Shown one piece after another: positions 8,898-17,800 of a stretch of 64,000 nucleotides of DNA (the stretch's first letter is position 1; every line of letters starts with the position of its first letter). The translations under genes and the position numbers were made by a program. The stretch lies in the NCBI GenBank assembly GCA_022447225.1, contig JAKVAZ010000006.1, positions 558,001 to 622,000 on the forward strand, written 5' to 3'. Source of the stretch: Fuerstiella sp. (GTDB taxonomy: Bacteria > Planctomycetota > Planctomycetia > Planctomycetales > Planctomycetaceae). The notes under the pieces were generated by a model. It was not told where the DNA came from, made no database searches, and was given only the letters and a program-made list of their open reading frames with translations.

Positions 8898-10100
8898 ATG
8901 CAGTTTCCCTTTTTCTTCCAGGAACATCTAAGTCGCCGGCAGTGGATCCAGGCTGCCTCAGTCGGTGCTGCCGCAGGATTAATCAGCCGCGAACCAGGTT
9001 TCACATCTGAACAACTCACCTCAGAAAAACAGTTGCGGGTCCACAGCCGGTCACCTTTGAACGCGGAACCGGAGCTGAACGATTTGGTGGAATCGTGGAA
9101 CACTCCGGTCAAACATTTTTACGTTCGCAGTCATGCACCGGTTCCGGAGGTGAACCGGGAGACCTTTCGGCTGAAGGTTGAAGGCATGGTCGATCAGGAA
9201 TTGAGTCTGTCGATGGATGAACTGGCAGGCCGCATCCCCGCTGCCGAGGTGACTGCGACACTGACTTGTGCGGGGAATCGACGGAGTGAACACAGTCTGG
9301 TGAGACCAACAGGCGGAGTACAGTGGAATGCCGGTCCGATCGGAAATGCCCGCTGGGGCGGCGTGCGGCTGGCCGATGTGTTACGGATGGCCGGATTGAA
9401 AACCGGGGCAAAGCATGTGTGGTTCGAGAGTATTGACCGAATTGAGAAAAAAGGTCGTACATTTCCGTTCGGAGCCTCCATCCCCATAGCGAAAGCCCTG
9501 GAGAAGACCAGGGACGGAAACAGTACATTACTGGCGACAAACATGAACGGTGTTCCACTGCCGGCGGACCATGGATATCCCGTACGCACAGTGGTACCTG
9601 GTTATGTGGGTGCTCGCAGCGTCAAATGGCTTGGTCGAATTGTGGTCAGCGACCGGCCTTCGGAGAATCATTACGTTGCCAACGCTTACAAACTGGTTGT
9701 GAATGGTGATCCGGATGAGTTATCAGCTGCCACGCCTGTTTATTCATTCCCGATTAATTCCGCAATCTGTCTGCCAGGTGCGCCGGCACAGCTGGCCGGC
9801 GGTCAATTGACCGTACGGGGTTACGCACTTCCTCCGGGGGAATCGGGGCGGACGATCCGTCGAGTTGAGATTTCCACCGATGGCGGACACCACTGGCATC
9901 GGGCGGCACTGATGTCTCCTGCCCGCGAATTCTGCTGGCGACTTTGGGAAGCCACCGTGTCATTGAACTCCATGACCAGACAATTGATTGTACGAGCCGT
10001 GGATTCCACCGGTGCCGTGCAGCCGGCAACAGTCGACTGGAATCTGAAAGGCTATCTCTACAACGCGTGGTACCGTTTGCCGGTTCAGGTTGGTACGTAA
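8898..10100 (+). CDS. Sulfite oxidase-like molybdopterin enzyme
   Basis: A 400-residue oxidoreductase of the sulfite oxidase family. A twin-arginine-type leader LSRRQWIQAASVGAAAG (residues 11-27) suggests Tat export with cofactor bound. The Oxidored_molyb domain follows, with Cys124 in TLTCAGNRR as the molybdenum ligand and PADHGYPVR, PGYVGARSVKWL as cofactor-binding segments. The C-terminal Mo-co dimerisation domain begins near residue 285 (VRGYALPPGESGRTI, STDGGHHW). The start at 8898 is taken over the GTG at 8880 because GGAG sits 8 bases upstream. It may detoxify sulfite released during sulfated-polymer use; this is inferred from the sulfatases in the window. Confidence 0.9.
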   Translation: MQFPFFFQEHLSRRQWIQAASVGAAAGLISREPGFTSEQLTSEKQLRVHSRSPLNAEPELNDLVESWNTPVKHFYVRSHAPVPEVNRETFRLKVEGMVDQELSLSMDELAGRIPAAEVTATLTCAGNRRSEHSLVRPTGGVQWNAGPIGNARWGGVRLADVLRMAGLKTGAKHVWFESIDRIEKKGRTFPFGASIPIAKALEKTRDGNSTLLATNMNGVPLPADHGYPVRTVVPGYVGARSVKWLGRIVVSDRPSENHYVANAYKLVVNGDPDELSAATPVYSFPINSAICLPGAPAQLAGGQLTVRGYALPPGESGRTIRRVEISTDGGHHWHRAALMSPAREFCWRLWEATVSLNSMTRQLIVRAVDSTGAVQPATVDWNLKGYLYNAWYRLPVQVGT

Positions 10101-10231
10101 GCTGACAACGCGTGCTCAGTGAACAGCTCGGCTATTGGCCACTGTCATGCCTGAATCTCGCCGGCAGGTTTGTTCCGGTGTAAAAGTCCGTTTGTCTATT
10201 CCTCAGTTTTCCGATTGTCTGGAGACATTCC

Positions 10232-11404
10232 ATGTCAGTTTTGACCCGACGCACAATGTTATCGGCATCGGCAGCCGGCATGATGGCAGGAGTGAATGGT
10301 GTGATCGGTGCGGCCGGTTCCGAACAGGCGTTCACGATCCATGAGATTCGAACCATCAGTGAACAGTCGGACCGCTATCACGGCTGGCCCACCCTCATCC
10401 GTCGCCGCAATGGAGAACTGCTGGTGGTGTGTTCCGGCGGGCGGGAATCTCACGTCTGCCCGTTTGGGCGAATCGAGCTGATTCGATCGTACGATGACGG
10501 AGCAACCTGGAGCTACGCTCGTACGATTCTCGACGGTCCGATCGATGATCGTGATGCAGGGATCGTGGAAACGGCCAAAGGGACTCTGCTGGTCACGACC
10601 TTCACATCTCTGGCGTTTGAAGCGTCGTACCGTCAGGCGTTAAAAACTGTGGGATCTGAAAACCCGACGATGTCCTCCGGGCAGTTTGCCCGATGGCAGG
10701 CCGCGTGGCACCGACTGCCGGACGGACGGCACGCAACCCATTTGGGCTGCTGGATGCTGCGTTCGGAAGACGGAGGCACATCCTGGTCTCCGGCCTGGAG
10801 GGTTCCGGCAAACAGTCCCCATGGTCCCGTCAGTCTCAGCGACGGTCGACTGATGTACGCAGGCGCCGATTTGTTGAGCCAAACGCAGCGAGTGGGTGTG
10901 TGGATTTCAGAAGATGATGGTAAAACCTGGAATCTGCATGCAGAACTGCCGGCCCGGGCAGGCGACGATCCGCATGAATACCATGAACTGCATGCTGTTG
11001 AAGCCGTTGACGGACGCTGGATTGTGCATATCAGAAATCACAATTCCGCCAACAACCTGGAAACTCTTCAGACGCACTCGATGGACGGCGGAAAAACGTG
11101 GGCTGAACCGTATTCAATTGGGGTCTGGGGTTTACCGTCTCATCTGCTGCGTCTGACTGATGATCGACTGCTGATGACGTATGGTCATCGCCGACCTCCC
11201 TTTGGAACTCAGGCCCGAGTGAGTGATGACAACGGGATCACCTGGTCAGATCCTGTAATGCTTCACGGCGACGGTTCGACCCGCGACCTGGGATACCCGT
11301 CCACGGTGGAAATCTCCCCTGGCCGGCTGGTCACTGTCTGGTACGAGGTGTTACCTGACAGCAGAATGGCTCAATTGCAAATGGCCAGATGGCAACTCCA
11401 GTGA
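10232..11404 (+). CDS. Sialidase-like BNR-repeat protein
   Basis: A 390-residue six-bladed propeller of the sialidase/BNR type. A Tat-like leader TRRTMLSASAAGMMAG directs export. Five Asp-box motifs (SxDxGxTW) are visible at about 86-93, 178-185, 226-233, 283-290 and 331-338. An Arg-rich entry (GWPTLIRRRNGELL) resembles the start of the catalytic propeller, though the full set of three sialidase arginines cannot be confirmed by eye. GGAG lies 7 bases before the ATG. Glycoside hydrolase activity on sialic acid or related sugars is possible, but many planctomycete members are uncharacterised. It follows the Mo enzyme after 131 bases on the same strand. Confidence 0.85.
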   Translation: MSVLTRRTMLSASAAGMMAGVNGVIGAAGSEQAFTIHEIRTISEQSDRYHGWPTLIRRRNGELLVVCSGGRESHVCPFGRIELIRSYDDGATWSYARTILDGPIDDRDAGIVETAKGTLLVTTFTSLAFEASYRQALKTVGSENPTMSSGQFARWQAAWHRLPDGRHATHLGCWMLRSEDGGTSWSPAWRVPANSPHGPVSLSDGRLMYAGADLLSQTQRVGVWISEDDGKTWNLHAELPARAGDDPHEYHELHAVEAVDGRWIVHIRNHNSANNLETLQTHSMDGGKTWAEPYSIGVWGLPSHLLRLTDDRLLMTYGHRRPPFGTQARVSDDNGITWSDPVMLHGDGSTRDLGYPSTVEISPGRLVTVWYEVLPDSRMAQLQMARWQLQ

Positions 11405-11519
11405 CATCTGACACGTTCTTCTGAAAGACCGACAGTTCATTCGATCGATTAAATGCAGTGTGCTGACAGTGCGTACGGTAACGGAACGGCAAACGGCCCG
11501 GAGCACAGTGACTGCAGGA

Positions 11520-13028
11520 TCAGGCCAGTTTCTTTTCTGCCACGGTACCGGCCGGCGTGGTTTTTACGTCATATCCGGCCTGTTCAAGCTGTGCACGAAT
11601 TTCGTCCGACCTGGGCCAGTCTTTTGAAGCACGTGCTTCATCCATCATCGCACACAGTGAGATCACATCGGGCTGGCCGTCGGACTCGGTCTGTTCGCTG
11701 CCGGCAACACCCAACGGAGCCACCGCCAGGACCGAATTGATGCGATCAAGTACTCCCAAAGATTCAGCCGCATCCGGATGATCACCGGACGCCCAGGGCA
11801 GTACAGCTCCCAGCGCACCAGCAACATTCACGTCGTCTGCAAGAGACTGACCGAAGGCCTGCAGTATCGGATGTGATGCGTCAACGACGGCGGATTCGGA
11901 TGTCTGCGATTCCAGACGTGATCTCAGCTCATGCAGTCGCTTTACCACACCGGCCGAATCCTGCAGTCCCTTCTTTGTGAAGTTCATATTCGATCGGTAG
12001 TGTGACTTGATGAGTTCCAGACGCAGGACTGCCGGATGGACGTCATTACCGGTCGCACGTCCTTCCAGGACATCCCGAACGGTCCAGAAATTGCCGGTAC
12101 TTTTGGACATTTTCTCACCTTCAACCATGAGAAAACGAGCGTGCATCCAGAATCGAGCGAACGAATCAGCGCCTGTTGCACCACGGGACTGAGCAATTTC
12201 ACATTCATGATGCGGAAAGATGAGATCTTCACCCCCCGTGTGAATATCAATCACATCTCTGCCGAGGCGTTTGCGGGCCATACATGAACACTCGATATGC
12301 CACCCGGGGTAGCCGGTTCCCCACGGCGAATCCCACTTCATAATGTGAGAGGAGTCGGCTTTCCACAACATGAAGTCAGCCGGGTGTCGCTTACCGGCCT
12401 GATCGGTATCACGAATTCGACCACCGGCCCCCGTCTGCAGCTGATCCAGGGTGTTTCCGCTCAGCTTCCCGTAATCACTGAAGCTTTCCACACTGTAGTA
12501 AACCACGCCGTCCGGTCCGACGTAGGCATGATCCCGGTCAATCAACTGACTGATCATCTCCTGCATTACATCGATATTTTGAGTTGCGTGCAGAATATTG
12601 TCGTCGTATTCAAAAGCGACCTTCATTCCAAGCTGCCGCGCATCTTCCAAAAACGCATTGGTGTAGAAGTTTGCAATTTGATAAGGATCATCAGGATTTT
12701 CGACAGCACCTTCGGGAACTTTGCCTGACTTCTTGTCTTCTTTGATTCGTTTGGCAGCGGCTTCCATTTTGTCTTCACCCGCGCCGTCAGCCACAGCATC
12801 ATCGGTCATGTGACCGACGTCAGTAATATTCATCACCTGGTGAACGTTGTGTCCAAAGAACTCCAATGTGCGACGAATCAGGTCGGCAAAGAGGAATGAC
12901 CGAAAATTCCCGATGTGAGCAAAGTCGTAAACAGTCGGCCCGCAGCTGTACATACGGACGCATTCACTGTCGACCGGCTCAAAGGATTCCACAGAGTTTG
13001 TCAACGTATTGTAGAATCGAATGCCCAT
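11520..13028 (-). CDS. cysS: Cysteinyl-tRNA synthetase
   Basis: A 502-residue class I aminoacyl-tRNA synthetase that charges tRNA-Cys. The HIGH-type motif is FAHIGNF at 36-42. Zinc ligands are Cys29 (YSCGPTVYD), a Cys in HIECSC near 247-249, and His/Glu in FPHHECE at 271-277. KMSKS is at 306-310. The C-terminal anticodon-binding part ends [15 protein letters not shown]. The length is normal, with a modest insertion ([20 protein letters not shown]) after the N-terminal fold that is common in planctomycete-type CysS. The start at 13028 (MGIRFYNT) is preferred over the ATG at 13034, since GAGGG is then 6 bases upstream. Confidence 0.97.
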   Translation of the reverse strand: MGIRFYNTLTNSVESFEPVDSECVRMYSCGPTVYDFAHIGNFRSFLFADLIRRTLEFFGHNVHQVMNITDVGHMTDDAVADGAGEDKMEAAAKRIKEDKKSGKVPEGAVENPDDPYQIANFYTNAFLEDARQLGMKVAFEYDDNILHATQNIDVMQEMISQLIDRDHAYVGPDGVVYYSVESFSDYGKLSGNTLDQLQTGAGGRIRDTDQAGKRHPADFMLWKADSSHIMKWDSPWGTGYPGWHIECSCMARKRLGRDVIDIHTGGEDLIFPHHECEIAQSRGATGADSFARFWMHARFLMVEGEKMSKSTGNFWTVRDVLEGRATGNDVHPAVLRLELIKSHYRSNMNFTKKGLQDSAGVVKRLHELRSRLESQTSESAVVDASHPILQAFGQSLADDVNVAGALGAVLPWASGDHPDAAESLGVLDRINSVLAVAPLGVAGSEQTESDGQPDVISLCAMMDEARASKDWPRSDEIRAQLEQAGYDVKTTPAGTVAEKKLA

Positions 13029-13208
13029 TGACATCCCTCAGGTCAAAAGATCAAAACGGAACACCGGCGGTGATTGCCGGCAGCAGGAAATTTGCGTCAA
13101 GGAAACGCCGGTCAAAGAGACAGAATCTGTGCTGCAGCAGTTTAGTTGATTGCCGAATGTTCGTCAGGCGGAACCACACGAACTGTCCACCGGCAGCTGC
13201 GAGTCAGA

Positions 13209-13229
13209 CAGCCACCTTGAGAGTGGCTG
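13209..13229 (-). terminator. Hairpin downstream of Ig-like protein gene
   Basis: CAGCCAC and GTGGCTG pair across a 7-base loop, 17 bases after the stop of the leftward gene that ends at 13246. There is no T-run after it on the minus strand, so intrinsic termination is uncertain. Confidence 0.35.
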
Positions 13230-13245
13230 CCGAGGGATTCAGAAA

Positions 13246-14889
13246 TCAGTAACCGATAGTCTGCCCGACCTTTTCAACACCCAGCACGCGGGCCTTTGGA
13301 CGCTGCAGATCAATTAAGACCGGTTGAGATGTCTGCGCATAGCCAATGTTTCCGGCGATATCTCTCGCGAGCAGCCGGAAATGCATACTGTGCGGCATAT
13401 TGGGACTCACCGGCCATTCATAACGACCACGATCAGCCTGCCAGTCAAAGACAGGTACCCACGGACCGGCCAGTGACGTGGCCCACTCCAGTCGCACGAC
13501 CGTCGCCTGAGTGTCAAACACTCGCCATGTCAGATTAAGGGATGCCGTTCCGCTGGCGAGAACCTGAGGCTCACCAAATTCCACACCGGGAGCCGTCTGA
13601 TCCACTGTAACCACAATTTCAGGTCGGTCACCAGGCTGCGGAGGTGGATCAACAAAACCGACTCCGTTTCGAACACGAATCGCAAAACCAAACGTCCCTT
13701 CCCCCTGAACGTCCACCTGCATGGGACTCTGCATATCGAGGTCATTACCATACCGAAACCACTGCTGACCGTTATCTTCAGTCACAAACAATTCGACAGC
13801 ACTCACTCCGGAGGGTCCTACATCTTCCAGACTGTAGGTAACATTGAATACAGTGTCTGAAACCAGCTGTGACATCGGCCTGGCCAACGTCGGATTGGTC
13901 GAGACAGACTGGTGCCCGGTCATCTGCCACGGCTGACCCGACGAATTCATGACCGGTGCCTGAGTGTCCGCGATGCTCTGTACCGGAAACGGTGAACGCA
14001 GCACCGACCGACGTGAACCACCAGGGTTGGCGGGGGCTGGCTGCTGTGAAGGAATCATCGTGGGCGGCAGACCACCCTCACCGGAGGGCATCTGCAGCGG
14101 CTGTCCGTAAACAGGCAGCGTCGGACGCTGTCCCTGCTGCCGGAAGGGCGATGGTCCTACAGGGATTCCGATTTCCGACGGTGTCAAGCCGGATCCGTCC
14201 TGCCGACTCGTACCGTCTGCAGACGGCACAACTGAACGAGACACAGCCGGGGCTGCAGCCAGCACAATTTCGCGACTGGCCGTCCCGGTATTACCCGCCT
14301 GATCCGACAGTTGCGCCCGAACAGCCATTGAACTTCCGGATCGCGACTGAATCGTTGTGAGACCGGAAGCAGACGGAGGAACGTCAAGCATCTTCCAGCG
14401 TCCTTCCGGCCCTTCCGCGTATTCAATCGCCAGTGTTTCAGGAACAATATCATCGCTGCTGGTCCAGCGTACTTCGACGCTGCCGTTGCCGGCATCGCTG
14501 AGATCCAGGTTAAGAGTTGGAGCCGTCGTGTCAACCACCACCTGGATCTCCGGTGTCAGCGGCCCGGGAGATTCGTCCATCTTCCCGGCCGGATCTGTCA
14601 TACGAATGGCGAACTGCCATGCACCGTCAGTTGGAGCGGAAAATTCAAAACCGCCTGAAGACAGAGGAACACGCTGCAATTGCCGCATAGGTCCGCCGTC
14701 TCTGGAACCAAACAACACAGCAGACCATTCATTCGTTCCGTCACTGTCAAAATCGACAACGAAGGGTATCCGAAATCTCGTTGAATTGGTCAACCTGGTA
14801 AGCCCCGGGTCTGCAGCCACAGTATTGACCGCCATCAACCCGGCCAAAACCGAGACCGTCGCTGCGGAAGTGATCCTGTACAGTTTCAT
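13246..14889 (-). CDS. Secreted Ig/FN3-like repeat protein
   Basis: A 547-residue exported protein of unknown role. A signal peptide (about 1-27, ending NTVAA) is followed by two blocks of beta-sandwich-like sequence. The first (about 80-210) contains VVDTTAPTLNLDLSD and RAQLSDQAGNTG. The second (about 325-540) contains YSLEDVGPSGVSAVELFVTE, VTVDQTAPGVEFGEP and RLLARDIAGNIG. These match Ig-like bacterial domains whose phrases TTAPT and DxAGN recur. Between them lies a Pro/Gln/Gly-rich linker (about 215-325). The start at 14889 (MKLYRITS) has AAGGAA 8 bases upstream. It probably sits in the envelope or outside the cell. Confidence 0.8.
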   Translation of the reverse strand: MKLYRITSAATVSVLAGLMAVNTVAADPGLTRLTNSTRFRIPFVVDFDSDGTNEWSAVLFGSRDGGPMRQLQRVPLSSGGFEFSAPTDGAWQFAIRMTDPAGKMDESPGPLTPEIQVVVDTTAPTLNLDLSDAGNGSVEVRWTSSDDIVPETLAIEYAEGPEGRWKMLDVPPSASGLTTIQSRSGSSMAVRAQLSDQAGNTGTASREIVLAAAPAVSRSVVPSADGTSRQDGSGLTPSEIGIPVGPSPFRQQGQRPTLPVYGQPLQMPSGEGGLPPTMIPSQQPAPANPGGSRRSVLRSPFPVQSIADTQAPVMNSSGQPWQMTGHQSVSTNPTLARPMSQLVSDTVFNVTYSLEDVGPSGVSAVELFVTEDNGQQWFRYGNDLDMQSPMQVDVQGEGTFGFAIRVRNGVGFVDPPPQPGDRPEIVVTVDQTAPGVEFGEPQVLASGTASLNLTWRVFDTQATVVRLEWATSLAGPWVPVFDWQADRGRYEWPVSPNMPHSMHFRLLARDIAGNIGYAQTSQPVLIDLQRPKARVLGVEKVGQTIGY

Positions 14890-15320
14890 CCCGACGTTCC
14901 TTCGTGTCGTACCCGGACGTCTAAACGGCCGTGCAGCCATCAATACGTCCAGCTCGTCAAAGCCAGCTTCAATCTATTCAGACGTAATCTGTATCGGAGG
15001 CAAAAAATCAGCGACTTGATCGGAATCTGTCACTGGTGACGTCAGCATCGATTATACAAATCATAAATTACCCAAACCTCCGCGATGCTGACGTCCTAAA
15101 ACGTTAATCGGTAAATTCAACCGGTTGCGGATTTGGTGTGCACGCTAAAACTGCGACTTCGCATCCATTAAACTACAATATGAATCAGAGTGACGTTGCA
15201 GTGCTTATGCCGCTCTGAATATGTCCGGACAGCATACGTCCGCCAGTGAGGGCGTATCGCACGCATGTCACTGACACAACACCACGATTTGTTTCCATGA
15301 TGTGACTCAGGAATATTTAG
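14890..15320. other. Divergent intergenic region
   Basis: A relatively AT-rich spacer between the leftward Ig-like gene and the rightward CDGSH gene. Apart from the inverted repeat at 15038-15095, no gene or RNA is recognised. A long open frame on the plus strand entering from the left is antisense to the Ig-like gene and is rejected. Confidence 0.5.
15038..15095. promoter_or_regulatory. 13-bp inverted repeat around AT-rich spacer
   Basis: GACGTCAGCATCG at 15038-15050 is repeated as its exact reverse complement at 15083-15095, with a 32-base AT-rich spacer. Each arm contains the palindrome GACGTC. It lies in the divergent region between two gene starts, which suits an operator pair for a dimeric regulator. 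A long-loop hairpin in a 5' leader is the alternative. Confidence 0.5.
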
Positions 15321-15533
15321 ATGACAAACACAAAAGTTACGGTGCGAGACAATGGTCCCCTGCTGCTAACCGGTTTCGGCGTCGTTGAAGACGCTGAGGG
15401 AAGTGCGTTCGACACAGGTGGTAAAGAAACGATCGCACTTTGTCGCTGCGGCGCAAGCAAAAACCGTCCGTTCTGTGACGGATTTCACCGCGAATGCAAC
15501 TTCGAAGCAGTGGATCGGGTAACAGACAAATAA
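15321..15533 (+). CDS. CDGSH iron-sulfur protein
   Basis: A 70-residue mitoNEET-type protein binding one 2Fe-2S cluster. The ligands are visible as Cys41, Cys43, Cys52 and His56 in CRCGASKNRPFCDGFH. The N-terminal half (PLLLTGFGVVEDAEG, then FDTGGKETIALCRCG) is typical of small bacterial CDGSH proteins. No signal peptide is seen, so it is cytosolic. AGGA lies 10 bases before the ATG. The gene appears monocistronic. Such proteins are thought to act in redox sensing or cluster transfer. Confidence 0.95.
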   Translation: MTNTKVTVRDNGPLLLTGFGVVEDAEGSAFDTGGKETIALCRCGASKNRPFCDGFHRECNFEAVDRVTDK

Positions 15534-15768
15534 AGTAAATCGTGTTCACGCATTGTGCGACCGAAATTCACCGGCGGTACTGTGTATTTTGGTTTGCATG
15601 GCGCGATAAACAGGAACCTGCCCTTCTGAGACATTCTCTGTCCAAACTTGACAGGTGCTTCCACGTTTACAGTGTCTCTCTACACACTCACTTTGCCGGA
15701 CACCCGGCCTTACTCATCTGACGTCAAAAACCGTACCACGTGTTACTAATGGTGCGATGCAGCCCCCC
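15534..15768. other. Convergent intergenic region
   Basis: Spacer between the CDGSH gene and the terminator of the leftward YTV-like gene. No gene or clear signal is seen. Confidence 0.4.
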
Positions 15769-15800
15769 AAAAAAAAGGGCACCGGTGTGATACCGGTGCC
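15769..15800 (-). terminator. Rho-independent terminator
   Basis: GGCACCGGT at 15778-15786 pairs perfectly with ACCGGTGCC at 15792-15800 across a 5-base loop. On the plus strand eight A residues (15769-15776) precede it, giving a run of eight T on the minus strand after the stem. It terminates the leftward gene at 15918-17033. Confidence 0.85.
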
Positions 15801-15827
15801 GCGAGGATGACGCTTCATCAGGCAGTT

Positions 15828-15877
15828 GAGGGAGAGGGAAGGGGGGGAGAAGAGACGTGAGTGAGGGGAGGGGAGGA
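15828..15877 (+). other. G-rich tract with G-quadruplex pattern
   Basis: The plus strand reads GGG at 15830-15832, GGG at 15836-15838 and seven G at 15841-15847, enough for four G-runs with short loops. A second G-rich patch follows at 15863-15875. It lies between the stop codon of the leftward gene and its terminator, so the transcript 3' end is C-rich. Confidence 0.5.
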
Positions 15878-15917
15878 TTGTCTCAACAGGTCGATCGTTA
15901 CACGACCGCCCCCTATC

Positions 15918-17033
15918 TCAATTACCTGAACGCTGCGTCAATGTTACGTGAGAATCATCCCTGCCTGTCCTGGATGAACTTCTTTTGGCTGTCCGTAACG
16001 AAGTACGTGACCAGCCACCGGATTTAGCGGTTGTCAGTGGGGAATCTCCGGCGGGAAGAACCATTTTCTTTGGATCGCTGGAGACACCGCCGTCGAAATT
16101 CTCAATCGTGTCCAGTGGGACCATTTCCCGTGATTTACTGGAACGGTGATAATGTCCGTCATGATCAACACCCTCTCCGTCATCAGCAAACGGTGCTTTT
16201 TCATCATTGTCCCGACTGGCAGAACGCTGAAAACTGGGATCGGGTTCGGGATTTTGTGCCGTTCGGCTGTCTTCGATGATCGGCGCGAACGCCACCGCAC
16301 TACCCGGTGCGTAGCCGCCGTACCCGTAAGCCAGTCGACTGCCGATGGGAACTGTTCGGTAGGCTGTCTGAGGTCTCATAACCGTAACGACGCGGTTGCG
16401 ATACTCCAGCTTTTGAACAGCCACACGTTCTGTTGTTTTGTGAGCCACCATTTTAGTTTCATTGACGGACACTCGACGCGTTCCACGAACAGCCACCTGC
16501 CTGGTTACCGGAACCGTGCAGGCCATCATTTTGGGCACATACTGGCGAGACGTGTAGTATTTGGGTGTAAATGAAGATCGAAACGCGTAGCCGGTACGAT
16601 TAAGCCAGCCAATCACTCCCGGCCGTGCATCCACCTGGCAGGGAGACATTTTTTGAGTTGGCGTGTAGCGAGTAATCCAGCGTCCCATGTCACGCGTTAC
16701 CGTACGGTGCTCAGTAACATTCTGATACGACAGCGTAGGAATCTCGATTTCACGTTGAGTCGTCACCGGCCTCATCGCCGTCACTTCGCGGTCTTCATAC
16801 GTCGTTCGGTAATACGGCTCGCGAACAGTCTGCTTTTCGCGACGAAATGTGGTGACCGGCACCTGCTGATAACAGGTCGTCTGTACAGGCTGAATCGGAA
16901 CACATGAAGCAACCGGCGGGGCACCCACGCCGCAGTCGGAACAGCCATCTCCGAAATACTGGGCGTTTGCCGCTGACATACTCAGGACGACAGCCGTAAT
17001 GAGAGCAGCACGGAACATCTGGCTGGGAAACAT
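15918..17033 (-). CDS. Secreted YTV-like repeat protein
   Basis: A 371-residue exported protein. The signal peptide ends near SAANA (about residue 24). A Cys-rich patch follows (DGCSDCGVGAPPVASC). The middle (about 55-240) is built from imperfect repeats such as VTTFRREKQTVREPYYRTTY, VTAMRPVTTQREIEIP, VTRQVAVRGTRRVSVNET and VVTVMRPQTAYRTVP. These resemble the YTV repeat first described in Rhodopirellula. The C-terminus (about 270-371) is hydrophilic and probably disordered. AGGGAAG stands about 9-12 bases before the ATG, and a strong terminator follows the gene. Envelope or surface location is likely; function unknown. Confidence 0.8.
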   Translation of the reverse strand: MFPSQMFRAALITAVVLSMSAANAQYFGDGCSDCGVGAPPVASCVPIQPVQTTCYQQVPVTTFRREKQTVREPYYRTTYEDREVTAMRPVTTQREIEIPTLSYQNVTEHRTVTRDMGRWITRYTPTQKMSPCQVDARPGVIGWLNRTGYAFRSSFTPKYYTSRQYVPKMMACTVPVTRQVAVRGTRRVSVNETKMVAHKTTERVAVQKLEYRNRVVTVMRPQTAYRTVPIGSRLAYGYGGYAPGSAVAFAPIIEDSRTAQNPEPDPSFQRSASRDNDEKAPFADDGEGVDHDGHYHRSSKSREMVPLDTIENFDGGVSSDPKKMVLPAGDSPLTTAKSGGWSRTSLRTAKRSSSRTGRDDSHVTLTQRSGN

Positions 17034-17589
17034 AGCGTTTTCTTCCCTGAAAGGACTTTTCTTCTCGCGCAGCAGCCAGCGCAGGTGTTGACTGTGTCGA
17101 GAGACAGGAGGGACTACCGAAGCGAATGATCCCCGTCAGTTACTCATGTTCATCCGCGAACATGAGCTGGGAATTTCGAATCCGGTGAGATGGTTTGAAG
17201 GTTGAATGGTTTTAGAGGTAAGCCGAAGAAGATATGCCGAAAGGTTGGCCGCAAACGCGAGAAATGGAGTAAACAAGCGTAAACACGTGGCATGTGGCTG
17301 AATTTGCCGAGATGTGTACCCCGTGCAGGGGTGATGTATCGGATCCTGTTGAATTGCGTCAAGGCCGTTTGAACGCACTTAAGCCAAACTTCTTTTTTCG
17401 TACGAATCCGACCATTCGCAGCTTCACGAACGGTGTACAAACCGGCAGATTCTGCCGTCCGTGCCTGGATCAATTTGCTCCGCGCATCAGCCTGCTCTGC
17501 ATCGACACAGGAAATATCACAGCATGGATCTTCTGCTCCATCGGGAAACACTGCAGCGTATCTCCTTCCGATCACATAGCCACCGCACG
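17034..17589. other. Long intergenic region, left part
   Basis: Open frames exist on both strands (for example minus 17150-17575) but none has a signal peptide, a conserved motif or a convincing ribosome site, so I do not call a gene. The region should hold the promoter of the leftward YTV-like gene. Confidence 0.4.
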
Positions 17590-17626
17590 AAAAAAGGCTG
17601 ATCGGATTCTTAAGATCCGATCAGCC
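17590..17626 (-). terminator. Strong hairpin with minus-strand T-run
   Basis: GGCTGATCGGAT (17596-17607) pairs perfectly over 12 bases with ATCCGATCAGCC (17615-17626) across a 7-base loop. Six A residues at 17590-17595 become a T-run after the stem on the minus strand. No minus-strand protein gene lies upstream of it, which points to a non-coding transcript. Plus-strand use is possible but has only TCTTTCTC after the stem. Confidence 0.65.
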
Positions 17627-17800
17627 TCTTTCTCATTCGCCGAGGTTGCACAGTTTCTCAGGCTGCCAACCTCACATTAACAGACAGGCCCGTTTCTCAC
17701 GCGGGCCACCGTCTCTCTCAGTTTGCCGCACCTGTAAGCGGCGGCGCCGACATCTCACATCAGCGCGACCCGGGATCTCAACTCCAGGTCAGTCTCTCTC
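17590..17800 (-). ncRNA. Candidate structured RNA: tandem hairpins
   Basis: A run of hairpins ends at the terminator above when read on the minus strand. Visible stems are GAGGTTG/CAACCTC (17642-17673), GGCCCG/CGGGCC (17687-17707), GCCGC/GCGGC (17725-17742), and GACC/GGTC with inner GGA/TCC (17767-17790). Three of the loops contain the same word, TCTCA on the plus strand (TGAGA on the minus): at 17656-17660, 17695-17699 and 17776-17780. Further copies at 17631-17635, 17716-17720 and 17753-17757 give irregular spacing of about 20-40 bases. It does not match tmRNA, RNase P or SRP RNA by eye. The right end of the transcript is not defined. Strand is inferred from the terminator only. Confidence 0.35.

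Noticed and set aside
14357-15019. 220-codon plus-strand open frame
   Set aside because: Antisense to the Ig-like protein, whose signal peptide, ribosome site and repeats are convincing.
17150-17575. 141-codon minus-strand and overlapping 128-codon plus-strand frames
   Set aside because: No motif or convincing ribosome site on either strand, and both overlap.
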